Below the pieces are notes generated by a model. The model searched no databases. It saw nothing but the letters and a program-made list of their open reading frames with translations, and was not told where the DNA came from. A program made the position numbers and the translations under genes. From CALDOK01 sp964481655 (lineage in GTDB: Bacteria; Myxococcota_A; UBA796; JAFGLY01), in contig CAYZVO010000012.1 of NCBI GenBank assembly GCA_964481655.1, forward strand, positions 1 to 64,000: a stretch of DNA of 64,000 nt, read 5' to 3'. Of the stretch, positions 51,975-60,726 are shown piece by piece; position 1 is the first letter of the stretch, and the number at the start of each line of letters is the position of its first letter.

Positions 51975-54900
51975 CTAGAACCAGGGCGTGCGGTTGCCGG
52001 GGTCTTCCGGGCGACGCATGGCGAAGAGGGACATCTCTTCGTTCACGAACTCGACGATGTGCTGCACCAGGGAGTCCACGTCCTGCCCGGCCTGGGTGGC
52101 GGCGGCGTCGGGGGACTGGTCCGGGGACCCGGGGGAGCGGGCGGCCGGTGAGTCCTCGGCCAGGCGGACCTGGGACCGGGCCGCGGCGAGGCGGTGCTCG
52201 ACGTCGACCAGGTGGATGAGCTGCTCGAGCTTCTTGACCAGGCCGCGGATGCGGTGGTGGGCCTGGACGTGGTGGACCGTGGCCGCCGCTTTGGTGGCTG
52301 GGGCCGCGACATCCCGGCGACGCCGGGCGGCTGGGCGACGACGACGCAGGGCCTCTCGACGGGGGCGGGAGGGGGTCGGACGACGACGAGAGGGCTCGGT
52401 GCCTGGCTCGGCGGCGGCCTGGACCTGCTCGACCAGCTGGCGCACCGGCGCCGGCAGCGTGCCACGGCCGCGCCAGCCCAGGGTGCGCTCGAGCACGATG
52501 CGCAGGGCTTCATCGGGGCGGTCGACGCGGGACAGGGCCGGGATGATGACCTGGGCACCGACGCCTTCGGACAGCAGCTTGTCGATGGCCGAGACGCGGA
52601 TGGTGGGGGGATCGCCGGCACGCGCACGGCGCAGCGCCGGCCGGGTCACGCCGGACCGGGGGGCCGCGGCGGAGGGCTCGGCGGGGCGAGCGGTGGGGGT
52701 CGGGCGCACCAACGCGGCCCGGGGTGCCGGAGCCCGTGGCACGGACGCGGGGGCCGGCGCGGGCAGGCCACCGGCCACGGCGGCGGCGCGCTGCTGGACC
52801 CTGGACCGAGGCGACAGCCGGCGCAGCGCACGGCCCGATGGCAGGGCGCGGCCGGAGCTGGGGGCCCGGGGGGTGGGGGCGGGCTCGCCGGGGCCGAGGG
52901 GTACGATGCGAGGGCTCACGGCCATGGGCGACCACGGACGCGGAGCACGGGCGGCGGGGAGGCCGACGGCCCGGCGGGCGGCGGCGGACTCGGCGGCGCG
53001 AGCAGCACGGATGGGCGCAGCCACCGCGCGGCTGACAGGCGACCAGGTCCGCGGCGCGGGGGCGTCGGGGGCGGCACCCGGCGCGCGGGCGCGCTGGCGA
53101 GGCACCGTGGGGGCGACCGCAGGAGCCCAGCGCGACGACGCGGGGAGCTCGTCTTCGAGCTGATCGGGCTCGCGCCAGTGGAGCCAGACGGTGGAGGGGG
53201 CGCGCACGAAGGCCCAGGCCTGGCGGCTCAGGACCGGGGGCGCTGCCAGGCCGGGGGCGTCGGCAGCGACGGCGGCGGGCCCACCGACGCTGGGGGCGAT
53301 CAGTCGATGCAGGGCGCGCTGGGTCCCGGAGCTACGCGGCGGAGCAGGGTCGGCCGGGCGGGCGGCGGCGAGGCCGCGCGGGGGACGGGGCTCGACGCCG
53401 GGGACAGGGCGGGCGGGGGCGGCGCTGATCGGGGTGACGCCGGGCGTCGCGGCGGGACGCCGGGCGGCCGTGGGCGCGGCCGGCTCGATGATCCGGGCTG
53501 GCCGGGCGGACGGGCGGGGGGCCGGTGGGGCCTCGATCTCGGCCAGGCGGGCTGCGGCCCGGGCGCTGGCGCGCATGGCGGGCGTGGCGTCCCGAGGGGC
53601 GGCGGCCGACACCGGACGCGACGGCGCGGGCTCAGCGCGACGGCGCGCGGCCCGACGGCGGGCCGGGGTGTCCGGACGACGCGTGCGGGGAGCGGCGCCG
53701 GTGGGATCGTCGTCGAGCTCGTCCACAGGCTCCGGCGGCAGGACCAGGCGATCCACCGGCAGCCAGGGCACGCGCATGGTGCGGGCGGTGGGCTCGGTCC
53801 AGCTCGCCTGCTCGACCGCGGCACGCTGCACGCGGTGCAGCTGTCGCCGGCCGGGGAAGGCGGTGGAGGACAGGGGTGTGAGCGCGCGGTCGGCGGGCGC
53901 ACGGGTCACGGGGCGAGGCAGCACCGAGCCTCGACCGGGGGCCGGCTGCTCGGCCCGGAGCAGGGCGCGGCTGGCGACCTGTCGCAGGGGTCGGGTGGCT
54001 TCCGGGGTGGCGCGGGCGGCGCGGGCGGCGCGGGCGCGCTCTCGGGCAGGGGGACGGACCCGCTGCTCCGCCGGCTGGGCCTGCTCGTCTTCGACGGACT
54101 CGACCGCGTCGAGGAAGGCCAGCATGGGCGAGCGAGCCTGGAACGGGCTGGCGGGCCGGGCGCTGCGGACCAACGCCGCGGGGAGACCACGCTCCATGGC
54201 GGCGCCCGGTGCGCGGCGCTCGAGCTCGGCGACCCGACCGGGGAGCCCGGGGGCGCTGGTGGGGCGCTGCAGCAGACGATCGAGGGAGCTGGCGGCCTCG
54301 CCCGGGGCGTCGGTGGCCGGCCCATCGTCGGTGGCCGGCGCAGTGGACCGGGCCACGGCTCGCAGCAGGGGGGTGTCCGCGCTGTCCGGGGCGGGCAGGG
54401 CGCTGGCGCGCCGCAGGGCGCGGTAGGGCTGCTCGGCCGCGGGGGCCAGGTCGTCGAAGGTGGCCAGGCGCTCGGCGATGCGCGCGGTGGCGGCCACCGG
54501 GGCGGCGCTGGGCGCGACGGGATCACGGCGTTCGACCCGGGCGGGCGGGGCTGCGGGCCGCTCCACGCTGCGCAGCGGACGGGGTGTCGGCGCGCTGGGC
54601 TCGGTCGGCTCCGTGACCGGCAGCGTGCGCGCGGGGGCTTCGGCCTGAGCTGCCACGGGGCGGCGGCGGACTGGGCGGGCCGGGGTGCGGCGACGGGCGG
54701 GCGCAGCCGCGGGCTCGTCCTGCGGGAGCTCATCCGCCTCCGGCTCGGGAGCCAGGAAGCGCAGAGAGGGCGAGCGGAACAGCACCGGGAACAGGGAGCG
54801 GGCGGCGGTCGGGGGCGCGCCGACGGTGGCGGCGGCCGGGGTCAGGGCCCGGGGACGACCCATGGTGGGGGTCTGTTCGGCTTGCTGCAGCCGGGTCTCG

Positions 54901-55826
54901 GCCCAGGCCACCGGTCCCTGGAGCGCAGGCGCCGCCAGCGCGGGCTGCGGCGCGAGGGTGGCGAACGGAGACGGCTGGGCGCCCGAGGCGCTGCGCTCGA
55001 GGGCGCGCCGCAGGCTGGGGGTTCCCACGGGGGCCTGCTGACGCTGGAGCACCCGCGCGAGCCCCGGGAGGGCCGCGCTGGGCCGACGCCCAGGGCCGGG
55101 ATCGCGCTCGGGGGGCAGCTGCGCATGCTGCGGGGGGGCGATGAAGGCAGGGGGGGGCTGGTCGACCCCGATCGGGCGTGCCGATCGGGCCGGGCGAAGG
55201 GGCTGGGTGGGATCGGGACGCCGGATCCGGGCGCCCGCCGCCGCGGGGAGGGGCTCGGCGTGGGGGGCCGCGGCCGGCAGCGCCATGGAGGGCGCCTGGG
55301 CGCGCCGGGCCCGCCGCGGGCGGCGGCGGCACCGCGGCCGCGCGGAGGGCTCTTCGGGCTCGATCTCCTCGAGCTCCGGGAGCAGGAAGCTGAATCCGGG
55401 GGAGCTGTAGGCGCCCCAGGGGGGGAGCGGGCGTCGCAGACCAGACCCGGGCATCCGGGCCCAGGCCGCCAGCGTGCGATCGCGCCACAGCCAGCTGGAC
55501 TCGGCGCCGCCGAGGTAGGGCAGCCAGTCGGCCCAGGGGTGGTGGAGCGACAGGCCGAGCCCGCCGCGGAAGAGCACGCCACCCATGAGGTGGCCGAGGA
55601 AGCGCTGCTGGAAGAGGGAGCGGAAGGAGCCGAGCACACCGCGCCGGCGGCCGAAACCCCAGGCGTGGTCGCCCCAGCCGGGGCCGGTGCTGTCGAGGTC
55701 CCAGGGGTTGTCGAGGCCGAAGCGGGCGAAGAAGGCCGAGGACACGCCCACGCGCACACGGCGTTCGCCGCGCGCGAAGAGTCGCTCGACCAGCAGCTCA
55801 CCCGGGTACTGCCGCGGTTCAGCCAT
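51975..55826 (-). CDS. 1283-residue Ala/Pro/Arg-rich modular protein of unknown function
   Basis: No family recognised. ATG 55826 has GGAGG upstream; 55841 is an alternative. Residues 1-140 look folded and aromatic-rich (SSAFFARFGLDNPWDLDS). After that comes a long Pro/Ala/Arg-rich chain in which one motif recurs five times: a hydrophobic strand, an acidic patch, then Arg clusters. Examples are SPGFSFLLPELEEIE (142), SPSLRFLAPEPEADE (352), SPMLAFLDAVESVED (566), VDRLVLPPEPVDELD (691) and STVWLHWREPDQLED (878). The last ~220 residues include helical segments (LVKKLEQLIHLVDVEHRL). It has no signal peptide. A scaffold binding several copies of a partner is the simplest reading. Confidence 0.75.
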   Translation of the reverse strand: MAEPRQYPGELLVERLFARGERRVRVGVSSAFFARFGLDNPWDLDSTGPGWGDHAWGFGRRRGVLGSFRSLFQQRFLGHLMGGVLFRGGLGLSLHHPWADWLPYLGGAESSWLWRDRTLAAWARMPGSGLRRPLPPWGAYSSPGFSFLLPELEEIEPEEPSARPRCRRRPRRARRAQAPSMALPAAAPHAEPLPAAAGARIRRPDPTQPLRPARSARPIGVDQPPPAFIAPPQHAQLPPERDPGPGRRPSAALPGLARVLQRQQAPVGTPSLRRALERSASGAQPSPFATLAPQPALAAPALQGPVAWAETRLQQAEQTPTMGRPRALTPAAATVGAPPTAARSLFPVLFRSPSLRFLAPEPEADELPQDEPAAAPARRRTPARPVRRRPVAAQAEAPARTLPVTEPTEPSAPTPRPLRSVERPAAPPARVERRDPVAPSAAPVAATARIAERLATFDDLAPAAEQPYRALRRASALPAPDSADTPLLRAVARSTAPATDDGPATDAPGEAASSLDRLLQRPTSAPGLPGRVAELERRAPGAAMERGLPAALVRSARPASPFQARSPMLAFLDAVESVEDEQAQPAEQRVRPPARERARAARAARATPEATRPLRQVASRALLRAEQPAPGRGSVLPRPVTRAPADRALTPLSSTAFPGRRQLHRVQRAAVEQASWTEPTARTMRVPWLPVDRLVLPPEPVDELDDDPTGAAPRTRRPDTPARRRAARRRAEPAPSRPVSAAAPRDATPAMRASARAAARLAEIEAPPAPRPSARPARIIEPAAPTAARRPAATPGVTPISAAPARPVPGVEPRPPRGLAAARPADPAPPRSSGTQRALHRLIAPSVGGPAAVAADAPGLAAPPVLSRQAWAFVRAPSTVWLHWREPDQLEDELPASSRWAPAVAPTVPRQRARAPGAAPDAPAPRTWSPVSRAVAAPIRAARAAESAAARRAVGLPAARAPRPWSPMAVSPRIVPLGPGEPAPTPRAPSSGRALPSGRALRRLSPRSRVQQRAAAVAGGLPAPAPASVPRAPAPRAALVRPTPTARPAEPSAAAPRSGVTRPALRRARAGDPPTIRVSAIDKLLSEGVGAQVIIPALSRVDRPDEALRIVLERTLGWRGRGTLPAPVRQLVEQVQAAAEPGTEPSRRRPTPSRPRREALRRRRPAARRRRDVAAPATKAAATVHHVQAHHRIRGLVKKLEQLIHLVDVEHRLAAARSQVRLAEDSPAARSPGSPDQSPDAAATQAGQDVDSLVQHIVEFVNEEMSLFAMRRPEDPGNRTPWF

Positions 55827-55884
55827 TCCGCCTCCAGCCATTCGGACTCCGCCTCTCTATCGCGTCCGGGTGCACCCCGGCACT

Positions 55885-55931
55885 GGAGCCCTTAGGGCTC
55901 CGGTCCCCGGTATTATGCCACCGGGAACCGG
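55885..55931. promoter_or_regulatory. Adjacent inverted repeats in a divergent intergenic region
   Basis: GGAGCCC-TTA-GGGCTCC (55885-55901) is a perfect 7-bp inverted repeat. Directly after it CCGGTCCCCGGT (55900-55911) faces ACCGGGAACCGG (55920-55931), 12-bp arms with one mismatch. A near-palindrome around GGGTGCACCC lies just before. They sit between the divergent starts of the 1283-residue gene and the dehydratase gene and may be operators or structured leader elements. Confidence 0.55.
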
Positions 55932-56006
55932 GGGCTGGTGGAAAAGGTGGTCAGCGCCGTGTAGAACCAGAGAGCACCCCCGAACCCAGCACAGGAGCGG
56001 CCTCGC

Positions 56007-56978
56007 ATGAAGGGTACCACTCTGGTCACCGGCGCCTGCGGATTCCTCGGTGGAGCCTGCGTCCGACGGCTCATCGAGCGCGGCGACCAGGTCGTCGCCG
56101 TGGTCCGCGATCGGCACCCCCGGGCCTGCCTGTACGCAGACAACCTCATCGACCACTGCATCGAGGTCCGCAGCGACCTGTCCAGCTTCGAGCGGCTCAT
56201 CAACCGCTACCAGCCCGACAAGGTCCTGCACCTGGCCGCACAGTCCCAGGTCCCCGAGGCCAACGCCAACCCCCTCGAGACCTACGAGACCAACATCGGC
56301 GCCACCTGGCGGCTGCTCGAAGCCTGCCGCACGGCCCGACGGCCCCCGGCCCGCGTCCTGGTGGCCTCCACCGACAAGGTCTACGGCGAGAGCGGGGCAC
56401 CGTACACCGAGCAGATGCCCCTGGACCCGGTGCACCCCTACGACGTGTCCAAGGCGGCCGCCGACCTGCTGGCCCGCTCCTACGCCCGCCACTTCGGCCT
56501 GCCCATCGTCCTCACCCGCTGCGCCAACCTCTACGGGCCCGGCGACCTCAACCCCGACCGGCTGGTCCCCGGGGTCTGCATGGCGCTGGTGCGCGGCGAG
56601 CCGGTGCGGCTGCGCTCCCTGGGGCTGATGAGCCGGGAGTGGCTGCACGTGGACGACGCCGCCCGGGCCACCATCATGCTCATGGACCGCGCCGGAGCGC
56701 TCGAGCACCAGGTCTACAACGTGGGCAGCGGAGACTGCGCCACCGTGCGCGAGGTCGTCGATCAGCTGCTGGCCCTCTCCGGTTGCCCCAGCCCCGTGAC
56801 CCTGCCCGACCGGGACCCTCCGGGGGAGATCCCGGTGCAGTCCCTGGACTCGAGCCGCCTGCGCGCCCTGGGCTGGAGCTCGGAGCGCATGCTGGAGGAC
56901 GGCCTGGCCGAGACCTGGCGCTGGTACGCCCGCTGGCGCTGGGCGCCGCCGCCCCCGCCGGAAGCCACCGCCAGCTGA
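56007..56978 (+). CDS. NAD-dependent sugar-nucleotide epimerase/dehydratase
   Basis: A 323-residue extended SDR enzyme. The cofactor loop is TLVTGACGFLGGACVRRL. VLHLAAQSQVPEANANP and VLVASTDKVYGES follow, and the catalytic Tyr-Lys is in HPYDVSKAAADLL. The STDKVYGE phrase resembles CDP-glucose or GDP-mannose 4,6-dehydratases more than UDP-glucose 4-epimerases, but the substrate is not certain. It would make an activated deoxysugar for surface glycans. The radical SAM gene starts one base after its stop. Confidence 0.88.
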   Translation: MKGTTLVTGACGFLGGACVRRLIERGDQVVAVVRDRHPRACLYADNLIDHCIEVRSDLSSFERLINRYQPDKVLHLAAQSQVPEANANPLETYETNIGATWRLLEACRTARRPPARVLVASTDKVYGESGAPYTEQMPLDPVHPYDVSKAAADLLARSYARHFGLPIVLTRCANLYGPGDLNPDRLVPGVCMALVRGEPVRLRSLGLMSREWLHVDDAARATIMLMDRAGALEHQVYNVGSGDCATVREVVDQLLALSGCPSPVTLPDRDPPGEIPVQSLDSSRLRALGWSSERMLEDGLAETWRWYARWRWAPPPPPEATAS

Positions 56979-56979
56979 C

Positions 56980-58317
56980 ATGGCCCGGGTCCTCCTGATC
57001 CGCCCTGGGCTGGGGCGCTACTACAGCGGCGTGGGCGCTGGCGCCGCGGTGACCACCTCGCCGCCGGTGAACCTGGCGACCCTGGCCGCGGTGCTGGAGC
57101 GCGGGGGCCACGCGGTGCGGGTCTGGGATCTCGAGGCGACCCCCCGCCCCTCCCTGCTCACCGAGCTGCGCGCCTACGCACCGGAGCTGGTGGGCTTCAC
57201 CTTCCGCACCCCCCAGTGGGCCCAGATCCAGGCCCTGGCGCGCATGGTCCGCAACCTGCTGCCCGACGCGCTGCTGGTGGCCGGAGGCCCCCACGCCTCG
57301 TCCCTGCCCGAGCAGACCCTCTCGGGCACAGCCCTGGACCTGGTGGTCCGGGGAGAGGGCGAACGACCGCTACTGGCCCTCGCCGACGGGGGCGATCCCC
57401 GCGGGATTCCGGGGGTGGTGGGCCACGGCTTCGACAACGGCGCGGCCCGCCCCGTGGACCCCCTGGACGCGCTGCCGCTGCCCGCCTGGCACCTGTTCGA
57501 TGTCGGGAGCTACACCCCCCGCAGCGTGGTGTCCCGCCAGACCCCCACCGCCGACCTCGAGAGCTCCCGCGGCTGCCTGGCCCGCTGCGTCTACTGCACC
57601 AAGGCCGTCTTCGGCCGCCGCTTCTCGCCCCTGTCGGCGCCCCGCTTCGTCGAGTCCGTGCTGCATGCCGAGGCCGCCGGCTTCCGCAGCTTCAACCTGG
57701 TGGACGACTCCTTCACCACCCACATCGACCGGGCGGTGGCCATCTGCGAGGGCCTCATCGCCCGGGGCTCTCCCCTCCCCTGGACCGCCACCAACGGGAT
57801 CCGGGTCACGGGGGTCGACGAGGCATTCTTCCGCACCGCTCAGCGGGCGGGCTGCCAGCTGCTGGCCTTCGGCCTCGAGTCGGGCTCGGACGCGCGCCTG
57901 CGGGCCATCGGCAAGGGCGCCACCACCGCCCAGGCCCGGCGTGCCGTCCAGGCTGCCCACGCCGCGGGCATCACCACCGTGGGCTACTTCATGCTCGGCC
58001 TCCCGGGCGAGACCACCGAGAGCCTGCGGGAGACCATCGACTTCGCCGCCTCCCTGCCCCTGGACTGGGCCAAGTTCGCCCTGACCCTGCCCCTGCCGGG
58101 GACCCCGCTGTGGGAGACCTGGCGGGACCGGCTCGCCCGAGACTTCGACCCCACCCTCAGCGGCCACCGACCTCCCCGGGAGTGGTTCGATCACCCCGAT
58201 CTGGACTGGGACACCCTCGAAGGCGCCCGCCGCCGGGCCTACCTGCGCTTCTTCGGTCGCCCCGCCTGGGTGCGACGGCGCGTGCTGCGCACCCTGCAGG
58301 GCCGCGCCTACCTCTGA
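56980..58317 (+). CDS. B12-binding radical SAM protein
   Basis: A 445-residue protein. Residues 1-140 form a B12-binding-type Rossmann domain (VLLIRPGLGRYYSG, VAGGPHASSLPEQ, VVRGEGERPLLAL). The radical SAM core has SSRGCLARCVYCTKAVFG with the CxxxCxxC cluster ligands, and later TTVGYFMLGLPGETTES. Relatives methylate or rearrange unactivated carbons in natural products, lipids and sugars. The one-base gap to the dehydratase gene suggests they act in one surface-sugar or lipid pathway. Confidence 0.9.
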   Translation: MARVLLIRPGLGRYYSGVGAGAAVTTSPPVNLATLAAVLERGGHAVRVWDLEATPRPSLLTELRAYAPELVGFTFRTPQWAQIQALARMVRNLLPDALLVAGGPHASSLPEQTLSGTALDLVVRGEGERPLLALADGGDPRGIPGVVGHGFDNGAARPVDPLDALPLPAWHLFDVGSYTPRSVVSRQTPTADLESSRGCLARCVYCTKAVFGRRFSPLSAPRFVESVLHAEAAGFRSFNLVDDSFTTHIDRAVAICEGLIARGSPLPWTATNGIRVTGVDEAFFRTAQRAGCQLLAFGLESGSDARLRAIGKGATTAQARRAVQAAHAAGITTVGYFMLGLPGETTESLRETIDFAASLPLDWAKFALTLPLPGTPLWETWRDRLARDFDPTLSGHRPPREWFDHPDLDWDTLEGARRRAYLRFFGRPAWVRRRVLRTLQGRAYL

Positions 58318-58886
58318 GGCACCGCCTTGATGCGGGCCACGCCGTCTTCCACCTGGACCTTGAACTTCACCGAGCTGCACTTGTAGCGGCTCTGGATGAC
58401 CTTCACCTGGCGCTTGATGGCGGTTCGGACCCGATCGAACTCCACCTCGGTGTGCTGGCCGGCGATGCGCCGGGCCTCGAGGTAGCGGTCGTAGACGTCC
58501 TTGTAGGTGCGCTCTTCGGCGATGCGCCGCTTCTCGAAGTCGGAGACCTGGGGCGGTCCACCGCGGCGGGCGGCGAGCTGGGCCCGGAACTTGAAGCGCG
58601 GGTGGGTGCCCCGCTCGATCATGAACAGGTTGCGCTGGATGTAGGTGTCGAGGCTGATGAAGCGCGCGCGCAGGGTCTGGTAGCGGTGCCGCTGGACCAG
58701 GGCGATGAAGCGATGGCGGTCCAGCTCGCGCACCTTGCGGCGCATGTCCTCGCGCTCCTGGGCGGGCTCGATCTTGTCCACGCCCGAGAAGTACTTCTCG
58801 TAGCAGATCTTGAGCAGCTGAATCTGACGTTCCAAGCCGTCGAGATCCGCTCCGAGCTTTCGATCTTTTTTCTGGCGCTTCGCCAT
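58308..58886 (-). CDS. MXAN_5187-like protein
   Basis: A 192-residue basic, helical protein from ATG 58886. It begins MAKRQKKDRKLG. The segment LLKICYEKYFSGVDKIEPAQ, with later LRARFISLDTYIQRNLFMIE and YLEARRIAGQ, resembles the C-terminal domain seen in MXAN_5187-type proteins of myxobacteria, where its role is not known. There is no signal peptide. It ends inside the radical SAM gene, overlapping its convergent stop by 10 bp. Confidence 0.7.
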   Translation of the reverse strand: MAKRQKKDRKLGADLDGLERQIQLLKICYEKYFSGVDKIEPAQEREDMRRKVRELDRHRFIALVQRHRYQTLRARFISLDTYIQRNLFMIERGTHPRFKFRAQLAARRGGPPQVSDFEKRRIAEERTYKDVYDRYLEARRIAGQHTEVEFDRVRTAIKRQVKVIQSRYKCSSVKFKVQVEDGVARIKAVPQR

Positions 58887-59010
58887 GGGCTCCCTCGGCG
58901 CACCAGTGTACACCCTCGCCGGTCGAGGCGCTCACGCGCGGGCCTGTCCACGCTCCCCACCGTCCGTTATCCTGCCAGGGCTGCCGCACCCGACCGCAGG
59001 AGGCCGCCGC

Positions 59011-59931
59011 GTGTCCAGACCCCACCTGCCCACCCACCTGTTGGTGATCGACGACGACGTCGCGATCCGGGAACTGCTGGTGGAGTACCTGGCCACCCGC
59101 GGGTACCGGGTGGACGGCACCTCCGACGGGCGCATCGCCCTCGAGCTGATGCGCGCCGGCAGCTACGACCTGGTGCTCACCGACTTCCAGGTCCCCCACC
59201 GCGATGGCCTGGACATCCTCCGCGTCGCACGCCAGATGTCACCGCCCCTGCCCACCATCCTCATGACCGGCTACGGCACCGTCGACACCGCCGTGGCGGC
59301 CCTCAAGGAAGGCGCGGCGGACTTCCTGCTCAAGCCCTTCAAGCTCAAGCGGGTCCACGACGCCATCCAGCAGGCCCTCGAGCGCGCGCGCCAGCACGAA
59401 GCCGACGGCCGCCTGATGTCCACCGTGGCCCTGTTCGACTTCGCCGGCTCGGTGCGGGACCGCTGGCAGCTCCGGCTGCTCTATGAGCAGATCGCCTCCC
59501 GCCTGGCCACCGACCTGGATCTCACCGAAGCCGGGGTCGCGGTCCGCGACGCGGCGGGGCGCTGGGAGATCATCAGCCCGATGCTGCCCGGTGGGGCCTC
59601 GTCGATGCTGGCGCACCTCGACCTGGCCGCGCTGGCCGCCGCCGCCGGCCACGCCGCCACCCTGGTCGACGCCGAACCCGCCGGGCCCTACCCGGCGCTG
59701 CCGCCCAACGCCCGTTCCGCCGCCTGGCTGGCCGCGCGCTGCTTCCACATCGATCGCGCCCCCGGGGACACCGAGCTGGCCGGGATGCTGATCCTGGCGG
59801 CGGACCAGACCCACGGCTGGGGCGCCCACGTGGACCTGCAGCCCCTCACCCGCTTCGCGACCCTGGCCGGCAACGTCACCAGCCGCGTGCACCTGCTCGA
59901 TCCATCTGGCGCCCCCGCGCACGGCTCCTAG
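59011..59931 (+). CDS. Response regulator with C-terminal GAF-like domain
   Basis: A 306-residue protein starting at GTG 59011 with AGGAGG upstream. The receiver domain (about 8-125) has HLLVIDDDVAIRE (acid pair), VLTDFQVPHRDG with the phosphoacceptor Asp, MTGYGTVDTAVAALKEGA and the LLKPF lysine. The C-terminal half (about 150-300) reads like a degenerate GAF domain; no DNA-binding helix or enzyme motif is seen. No histidine kinase is adjacent. It lies 3 bp before the barrel gene. Confidence 0.88.
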   Translation: MSRPHLPTHLLVIDDDVAIRELLVEYLATRGYRVDGTSDGRIALELMRAGSYDLVLTDFQVPHRDGLDILRVARQMSPPLPTILMTGYGTVDTAVAALKEGAADFLLKPFKLKRVHDAIQQALERARQHEADGRLMSTVALFDFAGSVRDRWQLRLLYEQIASRLATDLDLTEAGVAVRDAAGRWEIISPMLPGGASSMLAHLDLAALAAAAGHAATLVDAEPAGPYPALPPNARSAAWLAARCFHIDRAPGDTELAGMLILAADQTHGWGAHVDLQPLTRFATLAGNVTSRVHLLDPSGAPAHGS

Positions 59932-59934
59932 GCC

Positions 59935-60726
59935 ATGCTCCAGCTGGCGCTGGCCCTCGCGCTGCTGCCTCAGGCCCCGGCTGTCGAGCTCGAGGCCCTG
60001 CCTGGCGAGCGCCTCACCCCCCTGGCGCCCGCCGACCCCTTCGAGACCGCCAACGCGCTCACCTTCCGCAGCGGCGAGCCGCCCCTCGAGGGCGTGGTGG
60101 GCGACACCGCCGGCCTGGTGCGGGTGGATCTGGGCGAGGTGGCGCTGCAGCTCGAGCTGGGCGCCGCGATCTTCCTGGGCTTCCTGCCAGGGGAGTCCTT
60201 CACCTTCGGCATCGCCACCGTCGACGGCCTGATCCGGGTCCCGGTGAGCATGCGCTGGCGCAACCTGCGGGCGAGCCTCGAGTGGGCTCACATCAGCGCC
60301 CATCACGCCGACGGCGTGCGCTACGGCGAGCTCCCCGAGAACACCGAGGCCTACTCGCGGGAGCACCTGCGCCTGCTGGCGGCCTGGGACCTGCCCTGGG
60401 TGCAGCCCTACCTCGGGCTGCGGCAGCTGATCCACAGCATCCCCAAGGAGCCCGGGTTCGCGGTGCAGACCGGCCTCGCTGCCCGCGGCGAGCGAGCCGT
60501 GACCTGGTACGCGGCGGCGGATCTGGCCTGGGCCGCGGACACCGACTGGGTCACCCGGGCCAGCGCCCAGGCCGGGCTGCTGGTGACGCGCCCCGGGGCT
60601 CAGGCCTTCCGCACCGGCGTGGCGGCCTACCGGGGCCCCGCGCTGGCGGGCAAGCGCTGGGAGGAGCCCGACGCCTGGATCGGCGGCGTGTTGGCCTTCG
60701 ACTGGCACGGAGGATGGAGCGAATGA
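59935..60726 (+). CDS. DUF1207-like outer-membrane protein
   Basis: A 263-residue exported protein with a short signal peptide (1-16). It contains the DUF1207-like phrase LEWAHISAHHADGVRYGE followed by YSREHLRLLAAWD, and repeated amphipathic strands ending AFDWHGGWSE. Members of that family are predicted barrels of unknown role. It is tightly coupled: 3 bp after the response regulator and overlapping the crotonase start in ATGA. Confidence 0.7.
   Translation: MLQLALALALLPQAPAVELEALPGERLTPLAPADPFETANALTFRSGEPPLEGVVGDTAGLVRVDLGEVALQLELGAAIFLGFLPGESFTFGIATVDGLIRVPVSMRWRNLRASLEWAHISAHHADGVRYGELPENTEAYSREHLRLLAAWDLPWVQPYLGLRQLIHSIPKEPGFAVQTGLAARGERAVTWYAAADLAWAADTDWVTRASAQAGLLVTRPGAQAFRTGVAAYRGPALAGKRWEEPDAWIGGVLAFDWHGGWSE

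Noticed and set aside
52194..55895. 1233-residue open frame on the plus strand
   Set aside because: It is a Gly/Arg-rich mirror of the 1283-residue gene. The minus frame has a good ribosome site, a folded aromatic N-terminus and recurring acidic motifs; the plus frame has none of these.
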